DNA of 64,000 nt from Kingdonia uniflora. Its lineage: Eukaryota; Streptophyta; Magnoliopsida; Ranunculales; Circaeasteraceae. The stretch lies in NCBI GenBank assembly GCA_014058105.1, contig JACGCM010000510.1, positions 1,240,001 to 1,304,000 on the forward strand. The letters run 5' to 3'. The position numbers and the translations under genes are program-made. This document shows, piece by piece, positions 21,866 through 32,920 of the stretch (positions within the stretch are counted from its first letter, which is position 1; each line of letters opens with the position of its first letter). The notes under the pieces were generated by a model. It was not told the DNA's origin and made no database searches. It saw only the letters and a program-made list of their open reading frames with translations.

Positions 21866-23293
21866 GTCAAATTGGAGTCAGCTCGCTTGCGCGAAGATGA
21901 TGTTTGCCAATGTAACCAAGGGTTTGCAGAGGAGTTTCATAGGATGAGAGAGGTGAATGAAGATAGAGAAGATCAACATGTGAAGGTACACTTCAAGTTT
22001 ATTGAGGCAATACAAACTGCTGTCGACCTAACACGGAAGATTGAGGAGAAGGATGCCAAAATTTAGAAAGGGCAAAAAGAGCTTGAGGAGTTAAAAGAAT
22101 ATGCAGTAAAACTCAAAAGCTAGAATGATGCATTGGTGGTAAAGAGCATGGAGACTGACATGGCCCGTTACCGTATACATGCTCTAGAAAGATTGGAGGA
22201 AGGTTTAAATCGGTTAATTGCTGGTTTGAGAGATGATTTAGCTAAGGAAAACACATGATCAAGAGAAAATTCAATCTAATTTGGCAAATAGCAAGAGCGA
22301 GCTGGGGCGATTGAAGAAGAAATTAGTTAATAAAGATAACGAGCTAAAGGGAGCTCGAGACGATCGATCTGCATCTGAAGTTGCAGCCAAGCAATTGACT
22401 ACTGCTTTCTCTGTAAAGGATATGTAGTTTAGGATGGTACAACGCAAGTGTAATAAATTAAATAAGAGAGTGGCTTAATTGAAGACTGAACTGGCGTAAG
22501 CCAATTCGCATGTCAGAAACGCCGAGGCTAGGGAGTGTTCGAAGAAGAATAAAAATGATGCCAGAGTTTTTCTTGTTCTAGGGAATGTTGCTAGCTTATC
22601 GGCTCGAATAAGGGATCTGGAGGGGGATGTTGCTCGAATTCAAGGACATGTGCATAAAGGAGTTGAGCAACTATGGGAGTGTCAGATAAAGTTGGACGTT
22701 ACTCTTATCAAGGAAAAAGGGTTAGAGTATTTTATCAGAGGGAAGGAGATTGCGATAAAGGATAAAGAAGAGTTGTAAAAGAAAATTCTAGATGTGGAAG
22801 AACTGAACAAGGATATAGAGACACTTTGTGCTCAGGTGGTTGATTTGGAAGTGCCTAATCGAGCTGAGTCAGCTAAGGCTGATAAATTTTTTGCAGAGAA
22901 CATTACTTTTACATATCAAATAGACAGAGGTTAGAAGATTACCCTCATAGGTCGAGGACAATATTCTCCTGCTCAGCTATAACTCAGGCCTCACATTCAG
23001 AATTGTTGAAGGCGGTGATTGCTTACTTTGTAGAAGAAGTAAAAAGACTTGAGTTAGAGAGAGATACCGTATTTGAATGTATGTCAAAAAAGGGATGTAT
23101 CTGCAAGGTTGATGTAGATCTAGGAGATTGCGCGAGTTCCATGGAAACGGATCAAGGCCCTCGACCTACTGAATTGATAGAGGAGGGCGGGATTGTTGTG
23201 ACTACTCGAGCTCAAGAATTTATGGCTAGTCGACTTCCTGTTGCAGGGGTAAGAGTAGCAGACATCCTAACAGCAGAACAGAATCCGCTGTAG
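21866..23293 (+). pseudogene. Antisense gene last exon (copy 1), long coiled coil
   Basis: The acceptor AAATGTGCAG ends at 21865. The exon opens VKLESARLREDDVCQCNQ and runs about 475 codons of charged heptad-type sequence (MARYRIHALERLEEGLNRL, LIAGLRDDLAKE, ARIRDLEGDVARIQGHV). It closes with an open 96-codon stretch, 23003-23293 (AYFVEEVKRLE, then PRPTELIEEGG), and a TAG at 23291-23293. Several stops and single-base shifts lie between 22064 and 22990. The tandem array begins 38 bp after the stop. Confidence 0.6.
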
Positions 23294-23330
23294 TAGTTTT
23301 GTATGAACCTAACTAGAAATAATATGTTTT

Positions 23331-24288
23331 GCAGACATATTGAGAGATGAAAGCTAGTTTTACCTTTTCTTTATCTTGTGTATGGTTTAGCTCTTCGATT
23401 GAAAACAAGTATCACCTTCGTTTTAATCTTGGAGTTGAGTGAAGTCAATCAAACCAGGCGTAACCTAAATTTAACTGGTAGAACGTCGCAGACATATTAA
23501 AAGAGATGAAAGCTAGTTTTACCTTCGCTTTATCTTATGTCTGGTAGACTTCTTTGATTAAAAACAAGTGCTACCTTGTTCTAATCGCAGAGGATTTTGT
23601 AGAGTCAGCCAAACCAAATGTATTATTGATTTAACTGATATGATGTAGCAGACATATTGAAAGAGATGAAAGCTAGTTTTACCTTTGCCTTATCTTATGT
23701 CTGGTAGAGTCCTTCGATTGAAAATAAATGCTACCTTGTTCTAATCGCAGGGAATTTAGTAGAGTCAGCCAAACCAAGTATATTCTTGATTTAACTGATA
23801 TGATGTCGCAAACATATTAAAAGAGATGAAAGCTAGATTTACCTTTGCCTTATCTTATCTCTGGTAGAGTCATTTGATTAGAAACAAGTGTTACCTTGTT
23901 CTAATCACAGGGGATTTACTAGAGTTAGCCTAACCAAGTATATTCTTGATTTAACTGATATGATGTCATAGACATATTAAAAGAGATGAAAGCTAGTTTT
24001 ACCTTTGCCTTATCTTATGTCTGGTAGAGTCCTTTGATTGGAAACAAGTGCTACCTTATTCTAATCACAGAGGATTTAGTAGAGTCAGCCAAACCAAGTG
24101 CATTCATGATTTAACTTATATGATGTTGCAGATCTATTAAAAGAGATGAAAGCTACTTTTACCTTTGCCTTATCTTATGTCTGGAGGAGTCTTTTGATTA
24201 GAAATAAGTGTTGCCTTATTCTAATCGCAGAGGATTTAGTAGAGTCAGCCAAACCAAGTGCATTCTTGATTTAACTAATATGATATTG
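23331..24288 (+). repeat. 160-bp tandem array between antisense gene and integrase (G1)
   Basis: Six direct copies of a 157-160-bp unit starting at about 23331, 23488, 23648, 23808, 23968 and 24128. Each begins near GCAGACATATT and includes GAGATGAAAGCTAGTTTTAC and AGAGTCAGCCAAACCAAGT-type words. G2 has about two units at 53728-54070 (inverted). Tandem repeats in the 3' untranslated region are a known feature of Tat/Ogre elements. The 24289-24498 remainder shows no repeat or gene. Confidence 0.85.
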
Positions 24289-24429
24289 ATTAAAAGCTAG
24301 TATTATCTATGCTTTAATCTATGTATTGTCTGCGAAGTAGAGAGATGTATGGGAGAAAAACTTGTAAGTTTCATTGAATTCCGAAGAAAAATGTACATTA
24401 GATGGAGATAGAAATCTCGCTTCTAGAAT

Positions 24430-25590
24430 GAAAAGGGGAGAAACTGAAATGAAGTAGTGAGGGACCTAACGATAGTATCGTTTCAGTCACCTAGTGTTTC
24501 AAGGACTCGAAATGTGGACTCCTTCTGTCATGAGGTAGTATAATCCCAGGCCTGAGAGACCTGAGATAAGGAATGGACCCTGCCAATAGTCTGCTAGTTT
24601 TCCGGCATGAGGCTCTTTACGGTGTTGAGGTATTTTTCTGAAGATGAGATCATTAATTTGAAAGGTACAACTTCTGACTCGTTTGCTGTAAAAATGGGCC
24701 AGCATATGGTGATATCGACCTGGGCTAGCGATGGCGCATTCCCTGGTTTCATCAATCCAATTGAGGTTGTAAGCCAACTCGAACTCATTTTCCTCATCTG
24801 TTAGCTCGTGATCTTTGACTAGATGATGGTATTCAGAGGGAATGACGGCCTCGGTGCCATAGGCAAGAAAGAATGGAGTGCGGCCTGCCGACTGACGTAG
24901 CGTGTTACGATATGCCCATAAAACATGAGGAAGTTCCCAAACCCAATTCCCTTTTTTCTGTGAGTATAGCCTTTTCTTGAGTCCATCCACGATGGTTTTG
25001 TTGGTGATTTTGGCTTGGCTATTGCCTTGAGGGTAATAGGGATTGGATAATGAGTAAATGATGTTGTGTTAGTTGAGGAAAGCTACGCCTTTTTCTTTAA
25101 CAAATTAGGGCCCGTTATCGATACGAATTAGGTGGGGGCACCCAAACCGAGTGATGATATGTTCCCAGCTAAAAGAGGTGACCTCTTCTTCTCTGAATTG
25201 AAAAAGTTGAACTGCTTCTACCCATTTTGTAAAATAATCGGTAGCTACGAATAGGTGGCGACGGTTACCTGGAGAATAAGGAAATTTGCCGACAAGATCG
25301 AGTATCCATCTTTTGAATGGCCAAAATACCTTGCTTGCATGGAGTTCAAGCACAGGGGCTCGGACCATCTTTCCATGTCACAGACATGCGTCACATTTGC
25401 GTAAGTACTCTTCTATTTGTTTGCGCATGCTGTGCCAGAATACTCCTTGTATAATGGCTTTGTTTGCCAGTGATTGACCTATGGCATGGGAGCCACAAGT
25501 CCCTTCATGTAAATCGTGGAGCATCTCGTCCAGTTTCTATTTGGGGAGGCACTTGAGGTAAGTCCCCGTGACTGAACATCGGTATAAGGT
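24430..25590 (-). pseudogene. pol: G1 integrase
   Basis: Minus strand from 25590: an N-terminal HHCC zinc region (HDLHEGTCGSHAIG ... KCDACL), then the catalytic core. First Asp is in WILDLVGKF near 25290, the second in RIDNGP near 25110, followed by a stop. The catalytic Glu position reads QAKITNK near 25010: lysine replaces glutamate (G2 keeps QAEITNK). The C-terminal half is an open frame, 24990-24499 (WELPHVLWAYRNTLRQSAGRT, FFLAYGTEAVIPSEY, then a DNA-binding tail GPFLISGLSGLGLYYL). Integrase would be inactive. It converges on the antisense gene across the 160-bp array. Confidence 0.88.
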
Positions 25591-26182
25591 ACCATTTTAG
25601 ATTGGTGTAGAGCTTTATACTGTCGATCAGCTATCAGAGCTCCTTTAGATCTGTTAGAAGTGGTCCTTCACATTTGATGTCGATACTGAGATAAACTAAA
25701 AAAGGCTTTCGCCAATCGTCGTCTCCCCCTTTATGGCCCCCAGTGTTGATCGTGCATACTAAAATGTGATCAATGTTGGGGGTTGAAATCACTTCGATCT
25801 GGATATATCGAGCTTCGGTATCTAAGACCCCGGCTAGATATACCATGGAATTGGCGTGTCTGTTTTCTCCTCGAGAAAGATAATCGAGAGTTGCTTGCGC
25901 GAACTTACTTTCCTATCTTGCCATTTTTCTTGTATTGCTCAGTATAATGGTGAACGATAAGTAGTGATTCTGTGTAAACTAAGAGTTTGGGGATGCCGAG
26001 CTCGTGAGTGAGATCGAGTACGTGAATGAGAGTTTTGTACTCGGTAACATTGTTTGAGGCCTCAAAATCCAATCGAATTGATTTCTCAATTCTGTCGTTG
26101 GAAGGGGTAATCAATACGATTTTAATTCCTAACTCTGCGGGTCCTTCTTATTCATCTGTAAGAAGTCTACACCCTTTCCTTG
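25591..26182 (-). pseudogene. pol: G1 second RNase H (Tat-type) and linker to integrase
   Basis: The minus strand shows the additional RNase H found only in Tat-lineage gypsy elements: KIVLITPSNDRIEKSIRLDF, then FEASNNVTEYKTLIHVLDL and LGIPKLLVYTESLLIVHHY, with a stop inside the first motif near 26150. The third catalytic position is Glu where G2 keeps Asp (YTDSLL). A linker follows (LAGVLDTEARYIQIEVI, DDWRKPFLVYLS), ending at a stop at 25634. This domain is thought to replace the degenerate RT-linked RNase H. Confidence 0.8.
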
Positions 26183-26932
26183 TTATCCATTCAGCTTGCT
26201 CGTCAAATACTTTATGGGGTGATCTTCTATAATTTCCTCTGCAAGGTCCAGATCGTGCTCCTCCCACTCAGGATCTTCCACTAGAAAATCTATGAGGAAA
26301 TCGGCAACGGCCTGACCCTTTTTGGAATGGTATTGTTCGAACATAATATCATGTTCTCCCAAACTGATTGACCATTTTTGTACTCTCCTTGATTTTTCTT
26401 TCTTTGACAGAACCTCCCGAAGTGGATAGTTTGTCATGACTTTGACTGAATGAGCTTGGAAGTAGTACTTGAGCATCTGTGAAGTAGAAACAAGAATGAG
26501 AAGAAGTTTCTCAATTTTAGAGTACCATGTTTCTGTTGGAGTGAGGGTTTTACTGATGAAGTAGACTTGTTTCTCAATTTTCCCTTTAAGTCGAATAAAA
26601 ACTGAGCTGAGTGAAGTATCGGTAACTGCTAGGTAGATAGTTAGTTCCTCATCATCTATTGAGGTGCCCATGATAGGAGACTTCCCCAAATAGATTTTAA
26701 GATCATGAAAAGCTATTTTGCACACTGGTGTCCATTGAACCTCGGCAGTTAGCTGAACTTTTCCTCGTTTGATACAACTACGGAGTAATAGGAATAGCCA
26801 ACGATAGCGTTTTGAAGATTTTGAAATGAAACGGCTGATAGTGGCAATCTTGCAGCAAGTTTTTGAATGTTTTTTGTTGTTTTTACAGATGGCATGTCGA
26901 GGAGATCCCAATCCGAACTGGATCGGCCTCAA
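26183..26932 (-). pseudogene. pol: G1 RT-linked RNase H
   Basis: An open frame of 249 codons on the minus strand. The first 60 residues are a shifted continuation of RT. Then come VQWTPVCKIAFHDLKIYL, ELTIYLAVTDTSLSSVFI, QVYFISKTLTPTE, YSKIEKLLLILV and KWSISLGEHDIMFEQY, the usual Ty3-type RNase H order. It ends DFLVEDPEWEEHDLDLAEE, an acidic linker to the second RNase H. It aligns with G2 at 44520-45050. Confidence 0.85.
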
Positions 26933-27720
26933 TCCCCTTTTTGCTAATGAGGTGGCTAAGAAATCAACCTAAATGTACTCTAAATTAACAATTATCAGGA
27001 TTGAGACGCATCCTATAAGATTGAGTAATGTTGAATATTGTGTTGAGATCTGAAGTGTGGTTGATGGACTGTATGCTCTTACACAGGAGATCGCCAATGT
27101 AAACTTCCACGACTTTCTAGAGTTGTGCTTTGAACATTGTAGTTATTAATCGTTGACAAGTTTCACCTGCGTTCTTGAGTCCGAAAGGCATGACTTTGTA
27201 GCAGTAAAATCCTCTTTCAGTAATGAAAGTAGTCTTTTCTAGATCTTCATCCAAGAGTGGAATCTGATTATATCTCGAAGTTGCGTCCATCAAAGATAGG
27301 AGTTCATAACCTGCTGTGGAATTAAGGATCAGATGAATGTTGGGAAGAGGGAAACTGCCCTTTGGAGTATGTTTGTTGAGATCAGTGAAATCTACACAAA
27401 CTCATACTTTTCTATTCTTCTTTCTGGACAGCGACGATGTTGGATATCCAATCTGGATACTGGGCTGGATACTAGGCTTCTCGAATAAATCTCACTTTGA
27501 TAAATTTTATGATCTCTATGTTAACCTCATCTCGAAGTCACGGTGATAGTCATCGTTGTATATGCTTGACCTCCATAGCGTTGATGTTGATGGCCAATTT
27601 GTAACATACCTTGGCCGGATCGACCCCAGATATCTCTTCGAAAGACCATGCAAAAATATATCGATTTAGTCGTAAGAACTGAATGAGAACCTCTTTTTTG
27701 TGTTAAACCAGCTTAGTATC
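26933..27720 (-). pseudogene. pol: G1 reverse transcriptase
   Basis: Minus strand from 27720: a SWSFEEISGV-like N-terminus, then RFIREA, YPDWISNIVAV, VCVDFTDLNKH, SFPLPNIHLI and YNQIPLLDEDLEKTTFI, CYKVMPFGLKNAGETCQRL and the catalytic box YIGDLL near 27095. The consensus is YIDD, so one catalytic Asp is lost here (G2 keeps YIDDLL). A short duplication before PDW (YPAQYPDW) adds residues near 27455. Several stops are present. RT would convert the genomic RNA to cDNA. Confidence 0.85.
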
Positions 27721-28420
27721 GATGAAAGTACCTCTGCTAGGTCCATTAATGTTGATGTATTCTGTGGGCTCCTCCGTGGAAGGCTGATCATCGGGGTGAT
27801 CAGCTTTCTGTAATTGTTAAGCCGCATATTTATCAGAGTTATCTAGAATAATAGAGACGATATTTTCGCATGCTCGAGAAAGCTTTTGACTACCCTAATT
27901 TCATAAATACCATTATTGTGTTTGAAGTAGAGTGCTTGACGATGGGTAAAAGCGATTACTTCTTTGTTATGAATCCAGCAGCGGCCCAAAATCCTGAGAT
28001 AACGAGATTTGGCGTTGATCACATAGAAGATGACATCGATTGTGGTTGGTCCCACGGTAATATGTAAGATAATTTTACCTACTCGCTCTTCTTTAGAACC
28101 ATTGAATCCACTTATATCGGTGTCGCTTTAAATAACTTTATCGGCCAATCCCATTTGGTCGATAGTACTCTGAAAGTGGATCTCAATACCACTGCCAGTA
28201 TCGATCATCATCGTGTGCATGACAAACTTCTTCATCTTGAGCATTATTACTAATATATCATGATGTGGGAATTTGACATGGCTAGTATCGCAATCTTGAA
28301 ATGATATCTTGAGCCAGCGATTGCTTGACTCGGGCAGAAGTTTGGCTTCTTTGTCTTAAGCTGTAAGATCGCAAGATTCTAACAGTCTCCTACGCTTGAA
28401 ACTGTTATAGTTAGTGATCT
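27721..28420 (-). pseudogene. pol: G1 aspartic protease and linker
   Basis: The minus strand has the retropepsin motif MMIDTGSG near 28200, preceded by SHVKFPHHDILVIMLKMKKF and followed by MGLADKVI, a stop, then an open frame 28055-27843 (GPTTIDVIFYVINAKSRYL, LGRCWIH). The order matches the family's D-T-G protease with a flap-like GPTT segment. G2 has the same with DTGSD. Confidence 0.8.
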
Positions 28421-30060
28421 AATTGATCTCGATCATGTTGTTGTTGCGCATATGGTAGAGATGTTTCTCCTCAACTTGATCTTCGACCTGGACAACTTCA
28501 AGCTGCTTCTTATAGTTGCCATCCTTATATGATTCAAAGTTTACAATATATTCCATCATTCGTCCCTCAAAAATATACTCGTGCAACCTATAAAGTATAG
28601 CAATTTTCATTAGAATGGTGATTTACCTTATAATGCATGCAGTACGGTCGGCTCTCGACTGGTTCCAATGGTGGGAAAGACAGTAGAGCTTATCCTTTGT
28701 GAGGATTGGAAAAATTGTGGAGATTCAGACATTCATCTTTGGGAGGACCGGCTTGACCTATGATCTGCCTCTCCGAGGGTTGCTGGTGTTTCCCTTAGCG
28801 CGTTCTTGGTCACCCTGGTCCTCTTTTGGTTTAGTGTTTTCGATCTGTAGATGGACCTTTTGTGGAAAGGATAAATTTAGTAGATTTATGCCTTTCGGAC
28901 ATCATCCTTTCCAAGTCGACATAACTACTGACCTCGGTGATCATATCCTCCAAGGTTACAGGTTTGTTAAGGAAGATGTGCTCTTTGGCTTTCCAGTCGA
29001 GCTGGAGCACATTAGTGAAAGCACTAACAGCTGTTTTCTGATCGAGATTGTCCACTTTACGCATAAGCTCCAAGAACTTCTTTGCAAATTCCTTGAGCTT
29101 CTCTCTGTGTGACTATTTGAGACTGATAAGAGAATAAAAATTTTCTTCATTGTCTCTGTTGTGAGCATACATATTGATGATTTATTTCTGTAGCTGGTCG
29201 AATGTGCATATGGAGTCTTCAGGCAGACAGTGGAACAATCGGAGTGGTTCCTCCTGCTGACTTATGGTGAACAGGCGGCAGAGAATGTGGTTAAGATTGA
29301 AATATAACACCAATAAATCACAGTATTGTTGAATGTGCTCCTTTGGATCGGTACCCATGTATTTGTGAATATTCGAAGTATAGAAACCTTTTGGAATATC
29401 CATATCGAATAGTTCTTTAGGAATTAGACTTCCTTATAACTTGGTAAGGTCGTCAGCAATGCCCAGAACTTGTGCTTCGATCAACTCCTTAATACGTTGG
29501 TCAATATGCTCTTGTGTGACATAGTGACAGATCAGTTGAGTAGTTTAACGAGTAGGTTTCAGATTATGAGTACCGGTACCTTCACTCAAACGATCTCGTA
29601 CTGGAACTTGAGGTAGAGGTCTCTATTCTTCCTCTTGACATATGGAATATCGGTGCCCTCGACTGATCTCAGACTGAACCTCACCCCCCAAATAAATGGA
29701 AGGTTGAGGTTCATTTCGAATATTTCCAGAAATAGCTTTGCTGGTTATTCCTTGATGTCCCAATTTTTCCCACACAGAAACCCTGGAGGCTTCTGGCACT
29801 TGATCGCGATCTCATATTGGAGGAGCTTGCTGAGTGTTCTGCAGAGATTGAAGGGCAGTCTGCATTGTTATCATTTGATCTTCATGTCGTTCCGCGTCAA
29901 GCTCCTTCTCACGAAGCACTCTATCGAGATTTAATTGTCGTTCGAGCTTGTTGCATTTCTTCATTTCAGTGTTGAGATTCGCCCATAGCTCTGTAAGTTA
30001 TTCCGGCTCAACTGAGAGATCGAGCTGGATTCTGGTAGCTAGTCGCATGGATGTGACCAT
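28421..30060 (-). pseudogene. gag: G1 Gag
   Basis: The start ATG is at 30058-30060 (MVTSMRLATRIQLDLSVEPE), chosen because the same start is conserved in G2 at 41194. An N-terminal charged coil is followed by the capsid-like retrotrans_gag core in 29403-28831 (IHKYMGTDPKEHIQQYCDLL, LFHCLPEDSI, KKFLELMRKVDNLD). A CCHC-like knuckle, YCMHYKVNHHSNENC, lies near 28640, then GRMMEYIVNFESYKDG (28570-28520). It is interrupted by several stops, including codons near 29995 and 29182. Confidence 0.8.
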
Positions 30061-30117
30061 AATTAAACTTTGTTGTAGAGTTACTTAATGTCTTAGGATA
30101 TCGTGGAAAAGATTTTT

Positions 30118-30135
30118 TTCCCACAGACGGCGCCA
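30118..30135 (-). other. Primer-binding site of G1
   Basis: The minus strand reads TGGCGCCGTCTGTGGGAA, two bases inside the 5' LTR, the position of a tRNA primer site. G2 has the same site with one change at 41119-41136. I did not assign the tRNA. Confidence 0.8.
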
Positions 30136-30137
30136 AA

Positions 30138-30750
30138 TATAATAGCCTAATTCCATGAGCTCGAAGTAGCCTAGAAATAGCTCTTATACCAATGCACATG
30201 TGACAAAATCTAATTGAAAACAAGAAATTACACAGGTGTTTAGCGTTGAAAACCTGTGAATAGGTTAAAAATCATGACCTCGGGTTGAGGATTTTTGTAA
30301 TAGTGACATTTATTGCTTGAGGCTGATATATTATTACAAGTGATTTCTAGACTTAAAAATGCTTGACCTCGTAAATAAGTTTAAAGTTTTGAGAATCTAG
30401 AAAATATAGTTTTCCTGGTGATTTTTCTTATAATTTTCTGGTCCTTGTCTCTTCTGGAACTTCTTCCTTATATAGGCCTCTTTCACAGTTCTTCATCGTG
30501 TTGGAGCACGTTCTCCAAACGATGTGGCTAGAAGCAGTTGACTGAGAAATTACTGAGTTCGAGAGAGATAGGTGGCTTTGATTTTTTTAGGTTTTTCGGT
30601 TTGAGCTTGACCCACTTCTTTTATCAGTTAATGAAGTATGTGGTAATGTTGACAGGAGTAGTCATGTAGAGAATGTGCGGGTCTAACATAGAGGTAGTTT
30701 GAACTGAAAACAGCTCAATTTTAGGTAAGATCGAGGGATAGGCCCCTACA
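30138..30750 (-). repeat. 5' LTR of G1
   Basis: 613 bp, matching 15930-16545. The plus-strand start has mutated (TATAATAGCC for TGTAATGGCC). Ends GGCCCCTACA. Confidence 0.88.
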
Positions 30751-31160
30751 ACCGCCATTCGTAAGTAATAAGTGATTTAGGGAGTTAACATACCTAGCCA
30801 GAACTCTTCTAATTCTCAGCTCCTTTTGAAGTGTTATTAGAATGTTTAGATCATTAGGTTCCTCGCCTAAATCAAGTGCATATGACTTAACCATGACTTC
30901 TTCATTAACCTCGTGAGAAGGTTCAAATTCAATGTCGACCCTTTCCACTGCTTCACTTCGATTCCATTTACTAGGTACTTTGAAGTCTTTATACAAAACT
31001 TCCTCATTAAATGTAGCATTACGGCTCCAGATGACTTTCCGATTCTTCGCATTCCAAAATTGGTACCCAAACTCTTCACCGCCATATTCAATGAATATGC
31101 ACTTTGTCAAATTTTCATTTAACTTTTTCCTTGTATCTGAATTATCAAGCACATATGAGG
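30751..31160 (-). pseudogene. pol: Element A integrase C-terminus and linker to RT
   Basis: An open minus-strand frame 31152-30751: KCIFIEYGGEEFGYQFWNAK, VIWSRNATFNEEVLYKDF, then an acidic linker (EFEPSHEVNEEV) and LARYVNSLNHLL. It is interrupted by G1 immediately after LLLTNGG. The same order is seen in element B at 34660-35040. Confidence 0.82.
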
Positions 31161-31900
31161 TACAGCCAAAAAATACGCAAGTGAGAAAGGTTTACCTATT
31201 TACCAGTCCATGCTTCTTCAGGAAGTCTAAAGTCGTTGAAGGCCCTCTATTAATCAAGTATGCCGGTGTACAAACCGCATCAGCCTAAAAACATTTTGGC
31301 AATCTAGCATTAAGTCTCATACTCCTCGCTCTATCGTTTATTGTTCCTTTCATTCGTTCTGCAACACCATTTTGTTGCGGTGTTTTGGGAATAGTCTTAT
31401 GTCCCCTAATCCTCATTTGATGTGCAAAAGATTTTAAACTCGTCACTCCAGTATTCGCCCCCGTAATCCGACCTAAGACACTTTAGTTTCAAGTCGGTTT
31501 CATTTTCAAATGGAACCCTCCACTTCATGAATTTATCGAACACATCTGATTTGTTCTTCATAAAGTAAACCCATAATTAACGAGTAGCATCATCAATGAA
31601 AGTAACGGAATAATGAGAACCACCAAGGGAAGACACCTTGGTTGGCCCCCACACATCTGTATGTACAAAATCCAACTTTTCTGGATTCCTTGATCTTCCA
31701 GTTATTTAAAAACTGAACTTCTTCTACTTCGCAAGAATACGCTCTTCAAAAAACTTAAGATCAACCTCATCAAGACCCTCTAACTTTCCCTTTGTTACCA
31801 TCATCTTTATTTCCTATTCACTCATATGACCGAGCCATTTGTGTCAAATACTTGTATCAATCAACAGAGTGGCCGCACAAATAGTAGAAATTATGCTTTG
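31161..31900 (-). pseudogene. pol: Element A integrase core
   Basis: The minus strand carries all three catalytic acids: [11 protein letters not shown] near 31655, LRSDYGGEY near 31455 (the usual Asn is Tyr) and PQQNGVAERMKGT near 31360. Upstream is the zinc/gag-pre-integrase block (EVDLKFFEE-type sequence near 31750). Frameshifts near 31700 and 31440 break the frame. Confidence 0.8.
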
Positions 31901-32330
31901 CATTATATACAACGTTCCTTGTCTGAAGCCTCGAGCTACTACCCTAGCTTCCTTTATAACCTTCCAGAAGGTTGCACCAAAGGTGTTTACAAATCCACCA
32001 TCATCCTCCAATTTGCTAACCGATATAAGATTATGCCCAGATTTAGGTATAAGTCGCACATTCTGTAAAACCAACGTCGCCCCCGAAGGCAACATCAACC
32101 TAGCATTTCCCTTTCTAGTAATATTGCGTGTACTCTTATCTGTAAGAAAGACTGTACCGAAGTCACCTTTAACAATATTGGTTAGGAAATCTACGTTTGC
32201 AGCAGTAGCATGGAAAGAGGCACCCAAATCAACTATCCAAGATTCATTAACATCGTCACACGAAAGTAGTAGAGCCTCATCTGAATTAACCTCCTCAGTA
32301 AGGCTCATTGTTTCTTTTTCTTCATCATTA
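31901..32330 (-). pseudogene. pol: Element A aspartic protease and gag-pre-integrase
   Basis: An open minus-strand frame, 32308-31844. It has WIVDLGASFHAT, where family members have D-S-G, so the serine of the active-site triplet is leucine. Then FLTNIVKGDFGTVFLTDKS, MLPSGATLVLQNVRLIPK and NLISVSKLEDDGG, the standard Tork-type order. Element B shares the same leucine (near 33540). Confidence 0.85.
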
Positions 32331-32915
32331 ACTTGCTTAGAAGAAGAGTTACAATCTCACCTGAAGTGACCCTTCTTTTTATAAGTATAACGTACACCGG
32401 GCAGCTTAGACTTTCCTCTGGACTGTGATCGACCCCATCCAAATTTTGGCCCTTTTCTGTAAGACCTCTCTCTTTCCTCGACGTTCAATGTACTGCCGTT
32501 TGAACTCGAAGAGGGTACAGATGTTTTATGGCTATACTCTTCACTCATAATCAAAGAGACTATAGTGTCAAATTTAATTTCTTCCTCAAAGAATTTCTCA
32601 CAGCTATAATAAACCCTCCCCAGCTCTCAGGCATCTACCCCTAAAAGAGCCCACGCTCTCACCTCCTCGATAAAAGTAATTTTCATTGATTTAAGTGGTA
32701 CTTGAATAGTATTGAACTCACTGATATAAGCTTACACACTGCCATTCTCCTTCATCTTCAAAGTAAACAAGCACCATAAAAGATGTACCTTATTTGCCCC
32801 AGACGGTTCTGAGTACATAGAGGACAAAGTTTACATCAAACTTTTCATTGTCGTAACTTTGGAGATCATGTGTAGAATCTGAGATGACAGCGCTAACCTA
32901 ACGGTTCCAAGTGCC
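32331..32915 (-). pseudogene. gag: Element A Gag, C-terminal two thirds
   Basis: The minus strand from 32915 begins KALGTVRLALSSQIL, the Gag segment that follows W..LDR in copia elements (that part is at 37455-37627). It continues through YSEPSGANKVHLLW, IKFDTIVSLIMSEEYS and GPKFGWGRSQSRGKS to a broken zinc knuckle (RYTYKKKGHFR) in which both leading cysteines are lost. It abuts element B's LTR at 32921 across the 5-bp target site TTGTG. Confidence 0.82.
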
Positions 32916-32920
32916 TTGTG

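Larger units (their letters stand above)
16881..23293 (+). pseudogene. Antisense accessory gene of G1, multi-exon (copy 1)
   Basis: A gene on the strand opposite gag-pol, running from just inside the 3' LTR to the tandem array. Comparison with G2 and G3 gives at least eight exon-like blocks: 16881-17390, 17960-18485, 18903-19239, 19461-20220, 20275-20775, 20866-21294, 21409-21510 and 21866-23293. Clear GT-AG borders are at 20776-20865, 21295-21408 and the acceptor at 21865. The middle resembles the putative gypsy type transposon family; the last three blocks form a long coiled coil. Position and orientation match gene 23 of Grande elements, reported to be expressed from its own promoter as a nuclear protein. 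Stops at several places (exon 1, 20509-20511, 20965-20967, 22064-22066) make this copy a pseudogene. The function of the family is not known to me. Confidence 0.65.
15930..30750 (-). mobile_element. G1: Ty3/gypsy Tat-lineage retrotransposon with antisense accessory gene
   Basis: A complete 14.8-kb minus-strand element: 5' LTR 30138-30750, primer site, gag, protease, RT, RNase H, second RNase H, integrase, 160-bp tandem array, antisense gene, 3' LTR 15930-16545. The second RNase H between RNase H and integrase is the hallmark of the Tat lineage (Ogre, Retand, Grande relatives). It lies in element A's RT linker: left flank GGTTCATCAC, right flank ACCGCCATTC. Element A reads through if they are joined, but only AC is shared, so the 5-bp target copy has been damaged on the left. 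Confidence 0.88.

Noticed and set aside
23331..24288. Regularly spaced repeats that could suggest a CRISPR array
   Set aside because: Units are 157-160 bp head to tail with no unique spacers, and the setting is a plant retrotransposon.
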